From NCBI GenBank assembly GCA_963698645.1, contig CAVORP010000007.1, positions 682,001-746,000 of the forward strand: a stretch of 64,000 bases of DNA, given 5' to 3'. Of this stretch, positions 1 to 8,679 are shown piece after piece. The notes below the pieces were generated by a model. That model did no database searches. It was not told the DNA's origin and was given only the letters and a program-made list of their open reading frames with translations. Positions within the stretch are counted from its first letter, which is position 1. Each line of letters begins with the position of its first letter. A program made the translations under genes and the position numbers. The stretch is from Ovoidimarina sp963698645 (lineage in GTDB: Bacteria > Pseudomonadota > Alphaproteobacteria > Rhodobacterales > Rhodobacteraceae).

Positions 1-1000
1 TCCCAGAAGATGGGTGGGTCGAAAACCAGTCTCCGCCCTTCGATTGGGCATCCGGCAAGGTTTCGAAGAACCGCAACAGACCTGCGGGATCGTAACCCGC
101 ATCGGAGGCGAGGCGCATTCCCAATTCATCGGCTTCGCGTTCATGTTCCCGCGAATTGGACAGGGAGAGCAACACGCCGCCCTCAAGAAGGACGTCGTTC
201 AGGATCGGACCAGTATCGCCCGCGACGAGCGCGACCAGAACATAGATGCCAAGAGACCTGTAGAGTTGCTCCAACCCATGATGGGAGACGACATGGGCAA
301 TCTCATGCCCCAGAACGCCTCCGATGATATCCGGATCGTCGAAGGTCTGGGCGAAGGCATCGGTAATGACGACTGTACCACCGGGAAGTGCAAAGGCATT
401 GGGGCCGATCCCGGGGACGTCACGGAACGTTAGTTCGAATGTGAACCGCTCGCGGTCCTTGTCCGGCAATGTCTCAAGAAGATCGTCGAAAATCCCTTGG
501 ATAGAGTCTTTTTGCGCGATGCTGAGGCGTGAGGCGTCGGCAATCGTGAGGTCGAATGACTGGAGCGTTCCTGCATCCATCGCCGTCTTCAGAGGTGCCG
601 GTGTCAGCCAAACAGCAATATAGACAAGGGCCGGCAAGGCGAAGCGCCAGATGCAATATGCACCGATCAGGCAGAGGATGGTGATGATGGTCCAACCCCG
701 CCGAAAGCCCTCGAGCCGGTGCAGGATCTGACCACCAGACCCGGAGTCCAGTGCGTCAACGGCGGCCAGGTCTTCGGTTTCGAATAGAGCGCCATCGGGG
801 AGCGACAGGCGGCGCGGAGCCCGCCCAATCGGGGCGTCAAAGCGAGCTTGACCATGATGGTCCGCGATTTCGGCGTTATCATCCCTTGCACGAATGACAA
901 AGCCACGCGGCCCGGCAAAGAGGTTTGCGGGAACAGCACGCGAAGACCGGGCCGGAAAGAACCGGCCCGGTATCGTGATTTGGTCGCTCTCGCCCGGCAT
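1..1000 (-). CDS. M48-family zinc metalloprotease (partial, runs off the window edge)
   Basis: The frame is open from an ATG at 1000 to base 1, about 333 codons, with no stop, so the C-terminus lies outside the window. The zinc-protease motif HEIAH is near residue 230, and the likely third zinc ligand is in EHEREADELG near residue 285; this spacing is typical of peptidase family M48. A hydrophobic segment near residues 110-130 anchors it in the inner membrane, and about 100 residues without protease motifs precede it. It follows the DUF898 gene by 22 bases and is probably cotranscribed with it. M48 enzymes degrade misfolded membrane or periplasmic proteins; the substrate here is unknown. Confidence 0.85.
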   Translation of the reverse strand, partial: MPGESDQITIPGRFFPARSSRAVPANLFAGPRGFVIRARDDNAEIADHHGQARFDAPIGRAPRRLSLPDGALFETEDLAAVDALDSGSGGQILHRLEGFRRGWTIITILCLIGAYCIWRFALPALVYIAVWLTPAPLKTAMDAGTLQSFDLTIADASRLSIAQKDSIQGIFDDLLETLPDKDRERFTFELTFRDVPGIGPNAFALPGGTVVITDAFAQTFDDPDIIGGVLGHEIAHVVSHHGLEQLYRSLGIYVLVALVAGDTGPILNDVLLEGGVLLSLSNSREHEREADELGMRLASDAGYDPAGLLRFFETLPDAQSKGGDWFSTHPSSG

Positions 1001-1022
1001 GAGCGGTTCTTGTTCCCTGTGC

Positions 1023-2075
1023 TTAGACGGGCAAGCCCATATCGAAACCTTCCAGATCAGTATAGGCGTCGCCCAGCGCACTGGTCCGTGTTTCAAGTTG
1101 GCCTACGAAATGATCGAGAGGACCGGCTGGAATGAGCGCAGTATGGTCGGTCAGATACCGGAACATCCGGACCTGCGCCCAGGGCAACAGAAGGCCGAGT
1201 GAAACAACCGTCAGGATTGCGTTGCTGATCGCGATCCAGATCAGCGAGACAGGACGCACATCCGATGCAAATCTGTGCCCTCCCTCCAGTGCGAGGTTGT
1301 TGAGCGTCACGTTGCGGACGAAGGCCTGATAGATCGTCATCGCCGGGAAGAAGGCGATGAAGATCGCGGCATAGATCCCGGCAATCAGGGCCAGGGACGC
1401 GCCGGGATCCGTCTCGAGCGTGCCGAGGTCAAGCGAGCCGATCGAAACGAAAGTGACACTGCCGATGATCATCAGCATGCCGACGATCCAGATCGCCGCG
1501 GCGATGAAGGCGCGGTAGAACGGTCCTATCGCGGAATCGAACGAGAAGCTGTGCCCACCAAGGGAATAGCCGTTCAGCGCAAATCGCTTCATCGCGCGGT
1601 CGAGGAAGGGGAATGCAAGATACAGCGTCAACGCGGTCAGGATCGGATAGAGGATGAAGGCGAGAAAAGCACCGACATAGCTGCCTTCGAAGCGAAAGCG
1701 GACGTTGGACCAACTGGACATCTGCGCGTTAAACTTGAAGGACCGGATCAGGAGGAACGGTACGGCCAGGACTAGCGCGAGGGTGGCGAGCAGGCCGATG
1801 AGCGGGATCGCGGAAATGACCGAAAAGGCGATGATCGCCGCAATGACGATGGCGCGGCCGATCAGGATCTGAAGCCCGGTTGCGTGATAGTCGAAGTTGC
1901 GACCATCAATGTAAGTGTTCTGGTAGAAATATTTCTTCGTCCGGACTTTGGCCCAGGCAGAGTAAATTCCAACGGTGATGATGGTGAGAAAAAGGTTGGC
2001 AATCCAGATGCCGAACCATTCTTTTGCCGATCCGCGAAATTCGAACGGCTCGAGCCGGGGGTTATCGTAATTCAT
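1023..2075 (-). CDS. DUF898 (YjgN-type) multi-pass inner membrane protein
   Basis: This 350-residue protein has several hydrophobic segments, and its start matches the DUF898/YjgN family (EFRGSAKEWFGIWIAN, then KVRTKKYFYQNTYIDG near residue 45). The biochemical function of the family is not established. I chose the ATG at 2075 because a good ribosome site (GAGGAG) sits 6 bases upstream; an upstream in-frame start would add 25 residues without one. It lies just ahead of the M48 protease on the same strand, a pairing that suggests a membrane quality-control role for the protease partner. That role is inference. Confidence 0.8.
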   Translation of the reverse strand: MNYDNPRLEPFEFRGSAKEWFGIWIANLFLTIITVGIYSAWAKVRTKKYFYQNTYIDGRNFDYHATGLQILIGRAIVIAAIIAFSVISAIPLIGLLATLALVLAVPFLLIRSFKFNAQMSSWSNVRFRFEGSYVGAFLAFILYPILTALTLYLAFPFLDRAMKRFALNGYSLGGHSFSFDSAIGPFYRAFIAAAIWIVGMLMIIGSVTFVSIGSLDLGTLETDPGASLALIAGIYAAIFIAFFPAMTIYQAFVRNVTLNNLALEGGHRFASDVRPVSLIWIAISNAILTVVSLGLLLPWAQVRMFRYLTDHTALIPAGPLDHFVGQLETRTSALGDAYTDLEGFDMGLPV

Positions 2076-2183
2076 GCGCACTCCTCGCCCCCGCCAAGGA
2101 AAATACCGGCCCATTCCGATTCCCAGAAGCAGGACGAGAGATAGCGCCAATTTCTCCTAGAAGTTGTGGCCTATCCGCATCGC

Positions 2184-3404
2184 CTATTTGGCCAGACGGC
2201 GCTTGCGGGCAGCAAGAAGCTTGAGCCGGAGGGCATTCAGCTGGATGAAACCCGCCGCATCTTTCTGGTCGTAGGCGCCGGCGTCGTCTTCGAATGTCAC
2301 ATGTGCTTCGGAATAGAGCGAATGGTCCGACCAGCGCCCAACTGTGCGTCCGCTGCCCTTGTAGAGCTTGAGCCTGACCGTTCCGGTCACATGTTCCTGG
2401 CTCTTGTCGATGGCCGCCTGAAGCATTTCGCGCTCTGGCGAGAACCAGAACCCGTTGTAGATCAGCTCGGCGTAGCGGGGCATCAACTCATCCTTCAGAT
2501 GCCCTGCACCGCGATCGAGGGTGATCTGTTCGATCCCGCGATGGGCCTCGAGCAAGAGCGTGCCGCCGGGGGTTTCGTAGATCCCGCGGGATTTCATGCC
2601 GACGAAACGGCCTTCGACCAGATCAAGCCTGCCGATGCCGTGTTTTCCGCCAAGTTCGTTGAGGCGGGTCAGAAGGGTGGCAGGCGAGAGCGGCTCTCCG
2701 TTGATCGAGACTGCATCACCCCGCTCGAAGCCGATTTCAACGAATTCCGCTGAATCGGGCGCGTCTTCGGGGTTCACCGTCCGCTGATAGACGTGATCCG
2801 GGGCTTCGGTCGCCGGGTCCTCGAGGGCTTTGCCTTCGGAGGAGGTGTGCAGAAGGTTCGCATCCACCGAAAATGGTGCCTCGCCGCGTTTGTCCTTCGC
2901 GATCGGAATCTGATGTTGCTCTGCGAAATCGATCAGCTTGGTCCGGGAAGAAAGATCCCAGATCCTCCAAGGTGCGATAACCTTGATGTCGGGATTGAGT
3001 GCGTAGGCGGACAGCTCGAACCGGACTTGATCGTTGCCCTTTCCGGTCGCGCCATGGGAAATCGCATCGGCCCCCGTCTCTGCCGCGATCTCGACCAGGC
3101 GCTTTGAAATCAGGGGTCGGGCAATGGACGTGCCCAGAAGATAGAGACCTTCGTAGAGCGCATTCGCACGGAACATCGGAAAGACGAAATCACGTACGAA
3201 TTCCTCGCGAAGATCTTCGATGTAGATCTCGGATACACCGAGCATCTCGGCCTTCTTGCGCGCAGGCTCCAGTTCTTCGCCCTGACCAAGATCGGCCGTA
3301 AAGGTCACGACCTCACAGCCGTATTCCGTTTGCAGCCATTTCAGGATGATGGATGTATCAAGGCCACCGGAGTAGGCCAGAACGACTTTTTTGGGATTGG
3401 ACAT
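2184..3404 (-). CDS. argG: Argininosuccinate synthase
   Basis: ArgG condenses citrulline and aspartate, using ATP, to argininosuccinate in arginine synthesis. The 406-residue product is full length for the family. The ATP pyrophosphatase loop AYSGGLDTS is at residues 10-18, and the family motif SHGATGKGNDQVRFE follows near residue 115. I use the ATG at 3404; an upstream TTG at 3425 is in frame but less convincing. The gene is intact and stands alone. The other arginine gene in the window, argJ, is 32 kb away. Confidence 0.95.
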   Translation of the reverse strand: MSNPKKVVLAYSGGLDTSIILKWLQTEYGCEVVTFTADLGQGEELEPARKKAEMLGVSEIYIEDLREEFVRDFVFPMFRANALYEGLYLLGTSIARPLISKRLVEIAAETGADAISHGATGKGNDQVRFELSAYALNPDIKVIAPWRIWDLSSRTKLIDFAEQHQIPIAKDKRGEAPFSVDANLLHTSSEGKALEDPATEAPDHVYQRTVNPEDAPDSAEFVEIGFERGDAVSINGEPLSPATLLTRLNELGGKHGIGRLDLVEGRFVGMKSRGIYETPGGTLLLEAHRGIEQITLDRGAGHLKDELMPRYAELIYNGFWFSPEREMLQAAIDKSQEHVTGTVRLKLYKGSGRTVGRWSDHSLYSEAHVTFEDDAGAYDQKDAAGFIQLNALRLKLLAARKRRLAK

Positions 3405-3513
3405 GGGAGACCCGCGATTGCGCAATTCGCCGGGCGTTTAGAGGGTTTTCCATGGCGCGACAAGGGTTCGCGCCTAATCCAATCATGCGAGATCGGTGAA
3501 TCCGACCCCGACC

Positions 3514-4028
3514 TTAGACGCGTGAGCGCGCGTCCGGACGTTTCGGAGGTCTTACCGAGCGAGATGGCGCGAGATCCGTTGCGTCAGAGAGATCGATGGT
3601 CATGAGCGCGCGGGTGGGCGTCGAGATCGCTCCAGATGCCTTGAGCGCGGCCCGGCTTTCGCGCTTGTCGCGAGAGTCGTTTCCTTCGCCACCACCGCCA
3701 ACGCGCTTGGCCTTTCTCGCTTCCTCCGAGTTCTTTCCGCAATTCGGAACACAGCCTTTGCCGTTGTTCCCTTTATTGGGCTTCTTCGGACCTTTCGCTT
3801 TCTTCTCTTTCTTTTCCTCTTCTCTTTCTTCTCTTTCTTCTCTTTCTTTTCGCTCTTTTCTTCTTCGGCGGACTTCTTTTCTTTCGTTGCTGCCTCGGGC
3901 AGTTCGGGGGACGCTTGCGCGAAAGCGGGACTTGCGGAGTTCACGGCAGCGACAGAGCACAGAAGAAGCGCGGCCAAGAAGGATGGGGCCACGCGCATCA
4001 GCATTGGTTTCGACGTTTCTACAGTCAT
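3514..4028 (-). CDS. Secreted Lys/Glu-rich protein of unknown function, frame broken in a repeat tract
   Basis: The start at 4028 has an AGGA site 7 bases upstream and encodes a signal peptide (hydrophobic LAALLLCSVAAVNSASPAFA, cleavage likely after AFA). A run dominated by Lys and Glu follows. The first frame then degenerates into Arg-rich residues and stops at 3600. A neighbouring frame carries the more plausible end: a Lys/Gly/Asn stretch, a paired-cysteine motif CVPNCGK, and a polar tail ending at 3514. The switch lies within about 3790-3850, where the DNA is almost pure CT/TTC repeats. I do not recognise the family. It could be a real slippage locus or a sequencing error. Confidence 0.5.
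3803..3846. repeat. Short tandem repeat TTCTCTTTC inside the Lys/Glu-rich gene
   Basis: Three perfect tandem copies of the 9-mer occupy 3820-3846, with a fourth copy at 3803-3811 separated by 8 bases. The unit is a multiple of three, so copy-number change alone keeps frame; indels in its T runs would not. The reading frame of the host gene switches here. Confidence 0.8.
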
Positions 4029-4187
4029 TGCTCTATCCTAAAGCTACTCATTCAACAGCCGCACCGAACACGGAGGGCATTAACTACAACTTTCATAAAG
4101 CTTTACAGATGTGGCGATTCTGGGGCAGTCGTGGTTCCTTGCCGCGGCATTTACCGTGGTCCATTGCTGGCTAATGGAGTGGGGCGA

Positions 4188-5441
4188 TTGAGCGGGAAGG
4201 TGGGGTTTTCAAAGCAGGCCGTTGCCGCAGAACAGGAAATGCGAACCCTGTTCGAGCCCACACCATTGATAAAAAACGAATTCTTGTCAGAGCGCTATCA
4301 GGCCGAGATCTGGTTGAAGCGAGAGGATCTTAGCCCGGTAAGGTCCTACAAGATCCGTGGTGCGTTCAACGCGATGCGCAAATCTATCAAGGTGGGGGGT
4401 CCGCAGACTTTCGTCTGTGCAAGCGCAGGGAATCACGCACAGGGCGTCGCATATGCCTGCCGGCATTTTGGTGTGTCCGGAGTTGTTTTCATGCCCGTCA
4501 CCACCCCGGACCAGAAGATCTACAAGACGCGGGTATTCGGCGGCGACGCCGTTGAGATCCGGCTTGTGGGGGATTATTTCGACGACACCCTTGCCTCTGC
4601 CCAGGCCTATTGTGCCGAGGCAGGCGCGCATTTTCTTTCGCCGTTCGACGATCCGGATGTGATTGAGGGGCAAGCCTCGGTTGCGGTTGAGATTCTCGAG
4701 CAAATGAGTGGTGTGCCGGACCTGCTTGTGCTGCCGGTGGGGGGTGGCGGTCTCTCTGCCGGTGTGCGGAGCTATTTGAAGAGCGCCGGGTTGACGTTGG
4801 ATATGGTTCTGGCCGAGCCCAGCGGTGGTGCAAGCCTAGCCGCCGCTCTGAGTGCTGGCGCGCCGGTGACACTGGCCAATGTGGACACGTTCGTTGATGG
4901 CGCCGCCGTTGCCCGCGTTGGGGCACGGACGTTCGAGGCCTTGGCCGATATGTCTTTGGATGATGTGCTGTCGGTGCCGGAAGACCGGATTTGCACGACA
5001 ATTCTGGAGATGCTGAACCATGAGGGCATCGTGCTTGAGCCCGCCGGCGCGTTGGCGGTCGATGCTCTCAAGGATCTTGCGGATCGGGTGCGCGGACGCC
5101 GGGTCGTCATCGTGACGTCGGGTGGCAATTTCGACTTCGAACGGTTGCCCGAGGTCAAGGAACGTGCGCAGCGGTATTCGGGAGTGAAGAAGTACTTTCT
5201 TTTGCGTCTCCCTCAGCGACCTGGCGCCCTGCGCGATTTTCTGGAGCTCCTGGGACCGGATGACGATATCGCGCGTTTCGAATACCTGAAGAAATCGGCG
5301 CGGAACTTTGGCACGGTTCTGATCGGGATCGAAACCAGTGCACCGGAGAATTTCTCGCGTCTGATGGCGGCGTTGGATGAGGCTGGCTTTTCCTGTCGAG
5401 ATATCACCAACGATCAGGCTGTCGCCGAATTCGTCGTTTGA
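4188..5441 (+). CDS. ilvA: Threonine ammonia-lyase (threonine dehydratase)
   Basis: IlvA deaminates threonine to 2-oxobutanoate, the first step towards isoleucine, with pyridoxal phosphate. The PLP lysine is K55 in RSYKIRGA, a SAGNHAQGVA motif follows, and the phosphate-binding loop GGGGLSAG is near residue 190. From about residue 325 a shortened ACT-like regulatory domain begins (FLLRLPQRPGALRDF), so feedback control by isoleucine is likely. Length is about 417 residues, as in short IlvA forms. No ATG fits. I prefer TTG at 4188, with GGAG 8 bases upstream; GTG at 4179 or 4200 are alternatives. Confidence 0.9.
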   Translation: MSGKVGFSKQAVAAEQEMRTLFEPTPLIKNEFLSERYQAEIWLKREDLSPVRSYKIRGAFNAMRKSIKVGGPQTFVCASAGNHAQGVAYACRHFGVSGVVFMPVTTPDQKIYKTRVFGGDAVEIRLVGDYFDDTLASAQAYCAEAGAHFLSPFDDPDVIEGQASVAVEILEQMSGVPDLLVLPVGGGGLSAGVRSYLKSAGLTLDMVLAEPSGGASLAAALSAGAPVTLANVDTFVDGAAVARVGARTFEALADMSLDDVLSVPEDRICTTILEMLNHEGIVLEPAGALAVDALKDLADRVRGRRVVIVTSGGNFDFERLPEVKERAQRYSGVKKYFLLRLPQRPGALRDFLELLGPDDDIARFEYLKKSARNFGTVLIGIETSAPENFSRLMAALDEAGFSCRDITNDQAVAEFVV

Positions 5442-5443
5442 TT

Positions 5444-5752
5444 TCAGAGTTTTGGGTAGCGTTGACGCAGGCCGTCGCGCGAGCTTTCGAAGATGGCGAT
5501 GATGTCAGACGCATGCGAGGGATCGGCGTCAGCCTCTGCAAGCGCGCAGAGCCTTGCCATCTCTGAAAACCCGAGATTGAGCGCACTGCCTTTCAAACTG
5601 TGAAAGTTGTCGGAGAGGGCGGCAGGATTCTGGATGGCGGAAAGGGAGGCCAGAACCTCCTCGACCTCTTCCAGGAAGAGACTGGCGATCTCGACGAAAT
5701 CGTCGAGACCGACCTCTTCCTTCAGTTCGTCTATGCGTGCCCAGTCGATCAT
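5444..5752 (-). CDS. Hpt-domain phosphotransfer protein
   Basis: This 102-residue protein is a single histidine-phosphotransfer domain. The phospho-acceptor is probably His51 in FHSLKGSALNLGF, which fits the Hpt consensus HxLKGxAxxLG. It is divergently arranged with a response-regulator phosphatase gene 130 bases away, so it probably relays phosphate to or from that receiver. A second ATG at 5761 would add three residues. The gene is convergent with ilvA and only 2 bases from its stop. Confidence 0.85.
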   Translation of the reverse strand: MIDWARIDELKEEVGLDDFVEIASLFLEEVEEVLASLSAIQNPAALSDNFHSLKGSALNLGFSEMARLCALAEADADPSHASDIIAIFESSRDGLRQRYPKL

Positions 5753-5882
5753 CGAATGCATCCCACACCAGTTTCGGTCAGCGTAGAGGGCTTCCGCTGA
5801 CGCAGCCTTAATCCGCAAGAGAAATTCAGGGGCATTTTAGGTTTCACCGCCTGTTAAAAATCCACGTCCATAGGTTTCTCCC

Positions 5883-7202
5883 ATGACAGCAGAGTTTCTG
5901 GCACAGAACCATTTTTCAGACGAAACGGACCGGGAGCCAAACGGTCCGGTCGTTTCGGCGGCAGAGTCGGCGATCCGGAAGATCCTGATCGTCGATGACA
6001 GTCGTGCGCATCTCAAGCTGACGGGCGGGGTCCTGCGGCGCATGGGCTATGAGGTCGTGGAGGCTATCTCGGGCGACGCCGCGCTTGCCGTGCTGGGGCA
6101 GGGCGGGATCGATCTTGTTTTGAGCGATTGGGTCATGCCCGAGAAATCCGGCTTGGATCTTTGCCGGGAGTTTCGGGAGCTTGGTGGTGACCGCTATGTA
6201 TATTTCATCCTGCTGACCTCGAAATCCGATCGCGGTGACGTGGCCACCGGCCTTGCTGCGGGAGCCGATGATTTCCTGTCGAAACCGATCGACAAGGAGG
6301 AGTTGAAGGCACGCATCTCGGCTGCGGGGCGGCTTGTGGCCGTGCAGCGATCGCTTGAGGAAAAGAACCGGCTGCTCGAGGATGCGCTTACCGAGATACA
6401 GACGCTTTACGACATGGTAGGGCGCGATTTGTCAGAGGCACGGAGGCTACAACAGTCACTGGTTCCCGAACGCTTGCGGAAGTACCCGGGTGCAAATGTA
6501 AGTCTTCTTTTGAGGCCCTGTGGACAGGTTGGTGGTGATCTGGTCGGGGCATTTCGAGTGAACGAGACCCGGATCGGGATCTTTTCCATCGATGTATCCG
6601 GTCATGGAATCGCGTCGGCGCTTATGACGGCGCGACTGGCCAGCTATTTGTCCGGATCGTTGCCGGACCAGAATGTGGCCCTGAAGGCGGATGAAACGGG
6701 CTCCCATGTCATGCGCCCCCTGGTTGAGGTGTGCACCCGTCTGAACCATCTGCTGATTGATGACATGGGGTCCGAGTTATATTTCACGATGGCCATCGCG
6801 GATTTCGACCTTTTGACCGGTCATGTTTCGATCGTGCAGGCCGGGCATCCGCACCCGTTGGTCCAACGCGCGGATGGAACCATGGAATATGTAGGAGACG
6901 GGGGGATGCCCATCGGCCTGGTCGACAATGCCCCCTATTCGTCGTTCGAACTGAAGCTTTCGCCGGGAGATCGGTTGTTCCTGCACTCCGATGGATTCAC
7001 GGAGGCCGAGAGCCTATCGGGCGAATTGCTTGGCGAAGATGGGCTGGCCCGGATTGTGGGGTCCATTCCGGATACGACCGCGCTTGATTTCACCGAGACG
7101 ATGCTTTGGCTCTTGTCCGAGCATACAGGGCACACGGAATTCCAAGATGATGTTTCAGGTGTTGTTCTTGAATATTGGGGACCGGACTTACAGGAAGCGT
7201 GA
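5883..7202 (+). CDS. Response regulator with PP2C/SpoIIE-type serine phosphatase output (RsbU-like)
   Basis: The 439-residue protein starts with a short polar leader. A receiver domain spans about residues 32-150: acidic pair D38/D39, phospho-acceptor D82 in LSDWVMP, and K134 in FLSKPID. A coiled linker (about 150-190) leads to a SpoIIE/PP2C phosphatase domain (about 200-435) with metal-binding motifs CGQVGGDLVG, SIDVSGHG and LHSDGFTEA. Proteins of this layout usually dephosphorylate anti-sigma-antagonist proteins in partner-switching stress pathways. No STAS or HATPase partner is in the window; the adjacent Hpt protein is the likely upstream relay partner. Confidence 0.88.
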   Translation: MTAEFLAQNHFSDETDREPNGPVVSAAESAIRKILIVDDSRAHLKLTGGVLRRMGYEVVEAISGDAALAVLGQGGIDLVLSDWVMPEKSGLDLCREFRELGGDRYVYFILLTSKSDRGDVATGLAAGADDFLSKPIDKEELKARISAAGRLVAVQRSLEEKNRLLEDALTEIQTLYDMVGRDLSEARRLQQSLVPERLRKYPGANVSLLLRPCGQVGGDLVGAFRVNETRIGIFSIDVSGHGIASALMTARLASYLSGSLPDQNVALKADETGSHVMRPLVEVCTRLNHLLIDDMGSELYFTMAIADFDLLTGHVSIVQAGHPHPLVQRADGTMEYVGDGGMPIGLVDNAPYSSFELKLSPGDRLFLHSDGFTEAESLSGELLGEDGLARIVGSIPDTTALDFTETMLWLLSEHTGHTEFQDDVSGVVLEYWGPDLQEA

Positions 7203-7622
7203 GACAAACATCCTGTCACCATCGTTTCCGAGGATTTCGCAAGCGACCGATGCGGGTGTCCAGATCGCCGTGTGCCCCGGTTCGGATGGGACGGAGTGAG
7301 GTCTGACAGGGCGGGCCAGATAGATATGGCAAAGCTTCTCCGCCCAGAGATCGTACTCCGGCATATAAGTGAAACGCCGGAACGCACCGATGCGCCGAGG
7401 CTGCGCAATGCGCCAGCCGGTTTCTTCGAAGACCTCGCGGTGGAGCGCCTGGACCGGGGATTCGCCCGGGTCAATCCCGCCCCCGGGAAGCTGAAACTCA
7501 GGCTCTGGTTCTGCCTGGTGGGTGAGGAGAAGATCCGTCCCGCGCGGAAGGATCGCGTAGACGCCTGTGCGTTGCCGGTATCGCATACCTGCCTTGACCG
7601 CTTCGCCGACCCGCCTGATCAC
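7188..7622 (-). CDS. Nudix hydrolase
   Basis: The 144-residue protein carries a full Nudix box: GGGIDPGESPVQ at about residues 47-58, followed by REVFEETGW, matching GX5EX7REUXEEXGU. Nudix enzymes hydrolyse nucleoside diphosphates linked to another moiety; the substrate cannot be told from sequence. I used the GTG at 7622. An ATG at 7586, preceded by AAGG, is an alternative that would drop 12 residues. It overlaps the end of the phosphatase gene by 15 bases (convergent), and its start is 4 bases from the heat-shock promoter of hslO on the other strand. Confidence 0.85.
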   Translation of the reverse strand: MIRRVGEAVKAGMRYRQRTGVYAILPRGTDLLLTHQAEPEPEFQLPGGGIDPGESPVQALHREVFEETGWRIAQPRRIGAFRRFTYMPEYDLWAEKLCHIYLARPVRPHSVPSEPGHTAIWTPASVACEILGNDGDRMFVSRFL

Positions 7623-7625
7623 CTG

Positions 7626-7654
7626 CTTGGACCCTCGCCACCAATCCCTATATA
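7626..7654 (+). promoter_or_regulatory. Putative RpoH (sigma-32) heat-shock promoter for hslO
   Basis: CTTG at 7626-7629 is followed after 18 bases by CTATATA at 7648-7654, 38 bases before the hslO ATG. The dnaK promoter in this window has the same two elements (CTTG, then CCCTATATA) with a spacer of 19. The match fits the alphaproteobacterial heat-shock consensus, and hslO is a heat-shock gene elsewhere. Confidence 0.6.
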
Positions 7655-7692
7655 GTCATCGTATGCCAATCATCGGCGACTAAGGAAACCCC

Positions 7693-8679
7693 ATGACACT
7701 TGGATCTCAGATTGCCTGGGACGATACCATTCTGCCCTTTCAGCTTGATTATTCGGACATAAGGGGCCGGGTCGGGCGGCTTGACGGAACCCTCGAGGCC
7801 GTCCTGGCGCAGCACGACTATCCTCCTGTCGTCGAGGCGCTGATCGCGGAAACCGCGCTTTTGACAGCTTTGATCGGCCAGACGATGAAATTGCGATGGA
7901 AACTGTCGTTGCAGGTGCGGGGAGATGGACCGATCCGCCTGATAGCGACCGATTACTATGCACCCAAGGGCGTGGGTGAACCTGCCCGGATCAGGGCCTA
8001 TGCCGGCTATGATGCTGAACGACTGACCGAAGCGTCGGGGTTCACGCAGATCGGCACGGGATATTTCGCGATCCTGATCGATCAGGGTAAGGGAACGACA
8101 CCGTATCAAGGAATTACACCGATTTCCGCGGGGTCACTTGCAGAATGCGCGGAGACCTATTTCGCGCAATCGGAGCAGTTGCCGACGCGGTTCGCGCTAA
8201 GCTTTGGGCAATCGGTTCTGCCTGGGTCGGTGTCGCGTTGGCGTGCCGGGGGCGTAATGCTTCAAATGATGCCGAAGGCATCGCCATTCGCGGCAGAGGG
8301 CGGAACCGGTGAAGCCGGGCTACTGAAACCAGAGGATGTGCTGGCAGGTGAGGCGCTTGAGAATTGGAACCGAACGAATATTCTTCTCGACACGGTCGAG
8401 GATCTTGAACTGGTCGGTCCCACGCCGCACCCCACGGACCTTTTGGTCCGTCTGTTTCATGAGGAGGGGCCTCGCGTGTTCGATCCCCAGCCTGTCGCAT
8501 TCGGATGCACCTGCTCGGAGGAGCGCGTGCGCGAGAGCCTGTCGATTTATTCGGCGAAGGACATTGCACATATGACCACCGATGAGGGGATCGTAACGGC
8601 GGATTGCCAGTTTTGCGGGGCGCATTACGAGATGTCGCCGGCAACATTGGGATTCGAGGCGACCGAGGCGCCAGGTTGA
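7693..8679 (+). CDS. hslO: Redox-regulated chaperone Hsp33
   Basis: Hsp33 is a cytoplasmic holdase switched on by oxidation together with heat. The 328-residue protein has the family's C-terminal zinc/redox centre: C272 and C274 in FGCTCSEERV, then C305 and C308 in ADCQFCGAHYE, the CXC/CXXC pattern that releases zinc when oxidised. The ATG at 7693 has AAGGAAA upstream. The stop overlaps the start of the next Nudix gene, so the two are translationally coupled. A heat-shock-type promoter precedes the gene. Confidence 0.95.
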   Translation: MTLGSQIAWDDTILPFQLDYSDIRGRVGRLDGTLEAVLAQHDYPPVVEALIAETALLTALIGQTMKLRWKLSLQVRGDGPIRLIATDYYAPKGVGEPARIRAYAGYDAERLTEASGFTQIGTGYFAILIDQGKGTTPYQGITPISAGSLAECAETYFAQSEQLPTRFALSFGQSVLPGSVSRWRAGGVMLQMMPKASPFAAEGGTGEAGLLKPEDVLAGEALENWNRTNILLDTVEDLELVGPTPHPTDLLVRLFHEEGPRVFDPQPVAFGCTCSEERVRESLSIYSAKDIAHMTTDEGIVTADCQFCGAHYEMSPATLGFEATEAPG

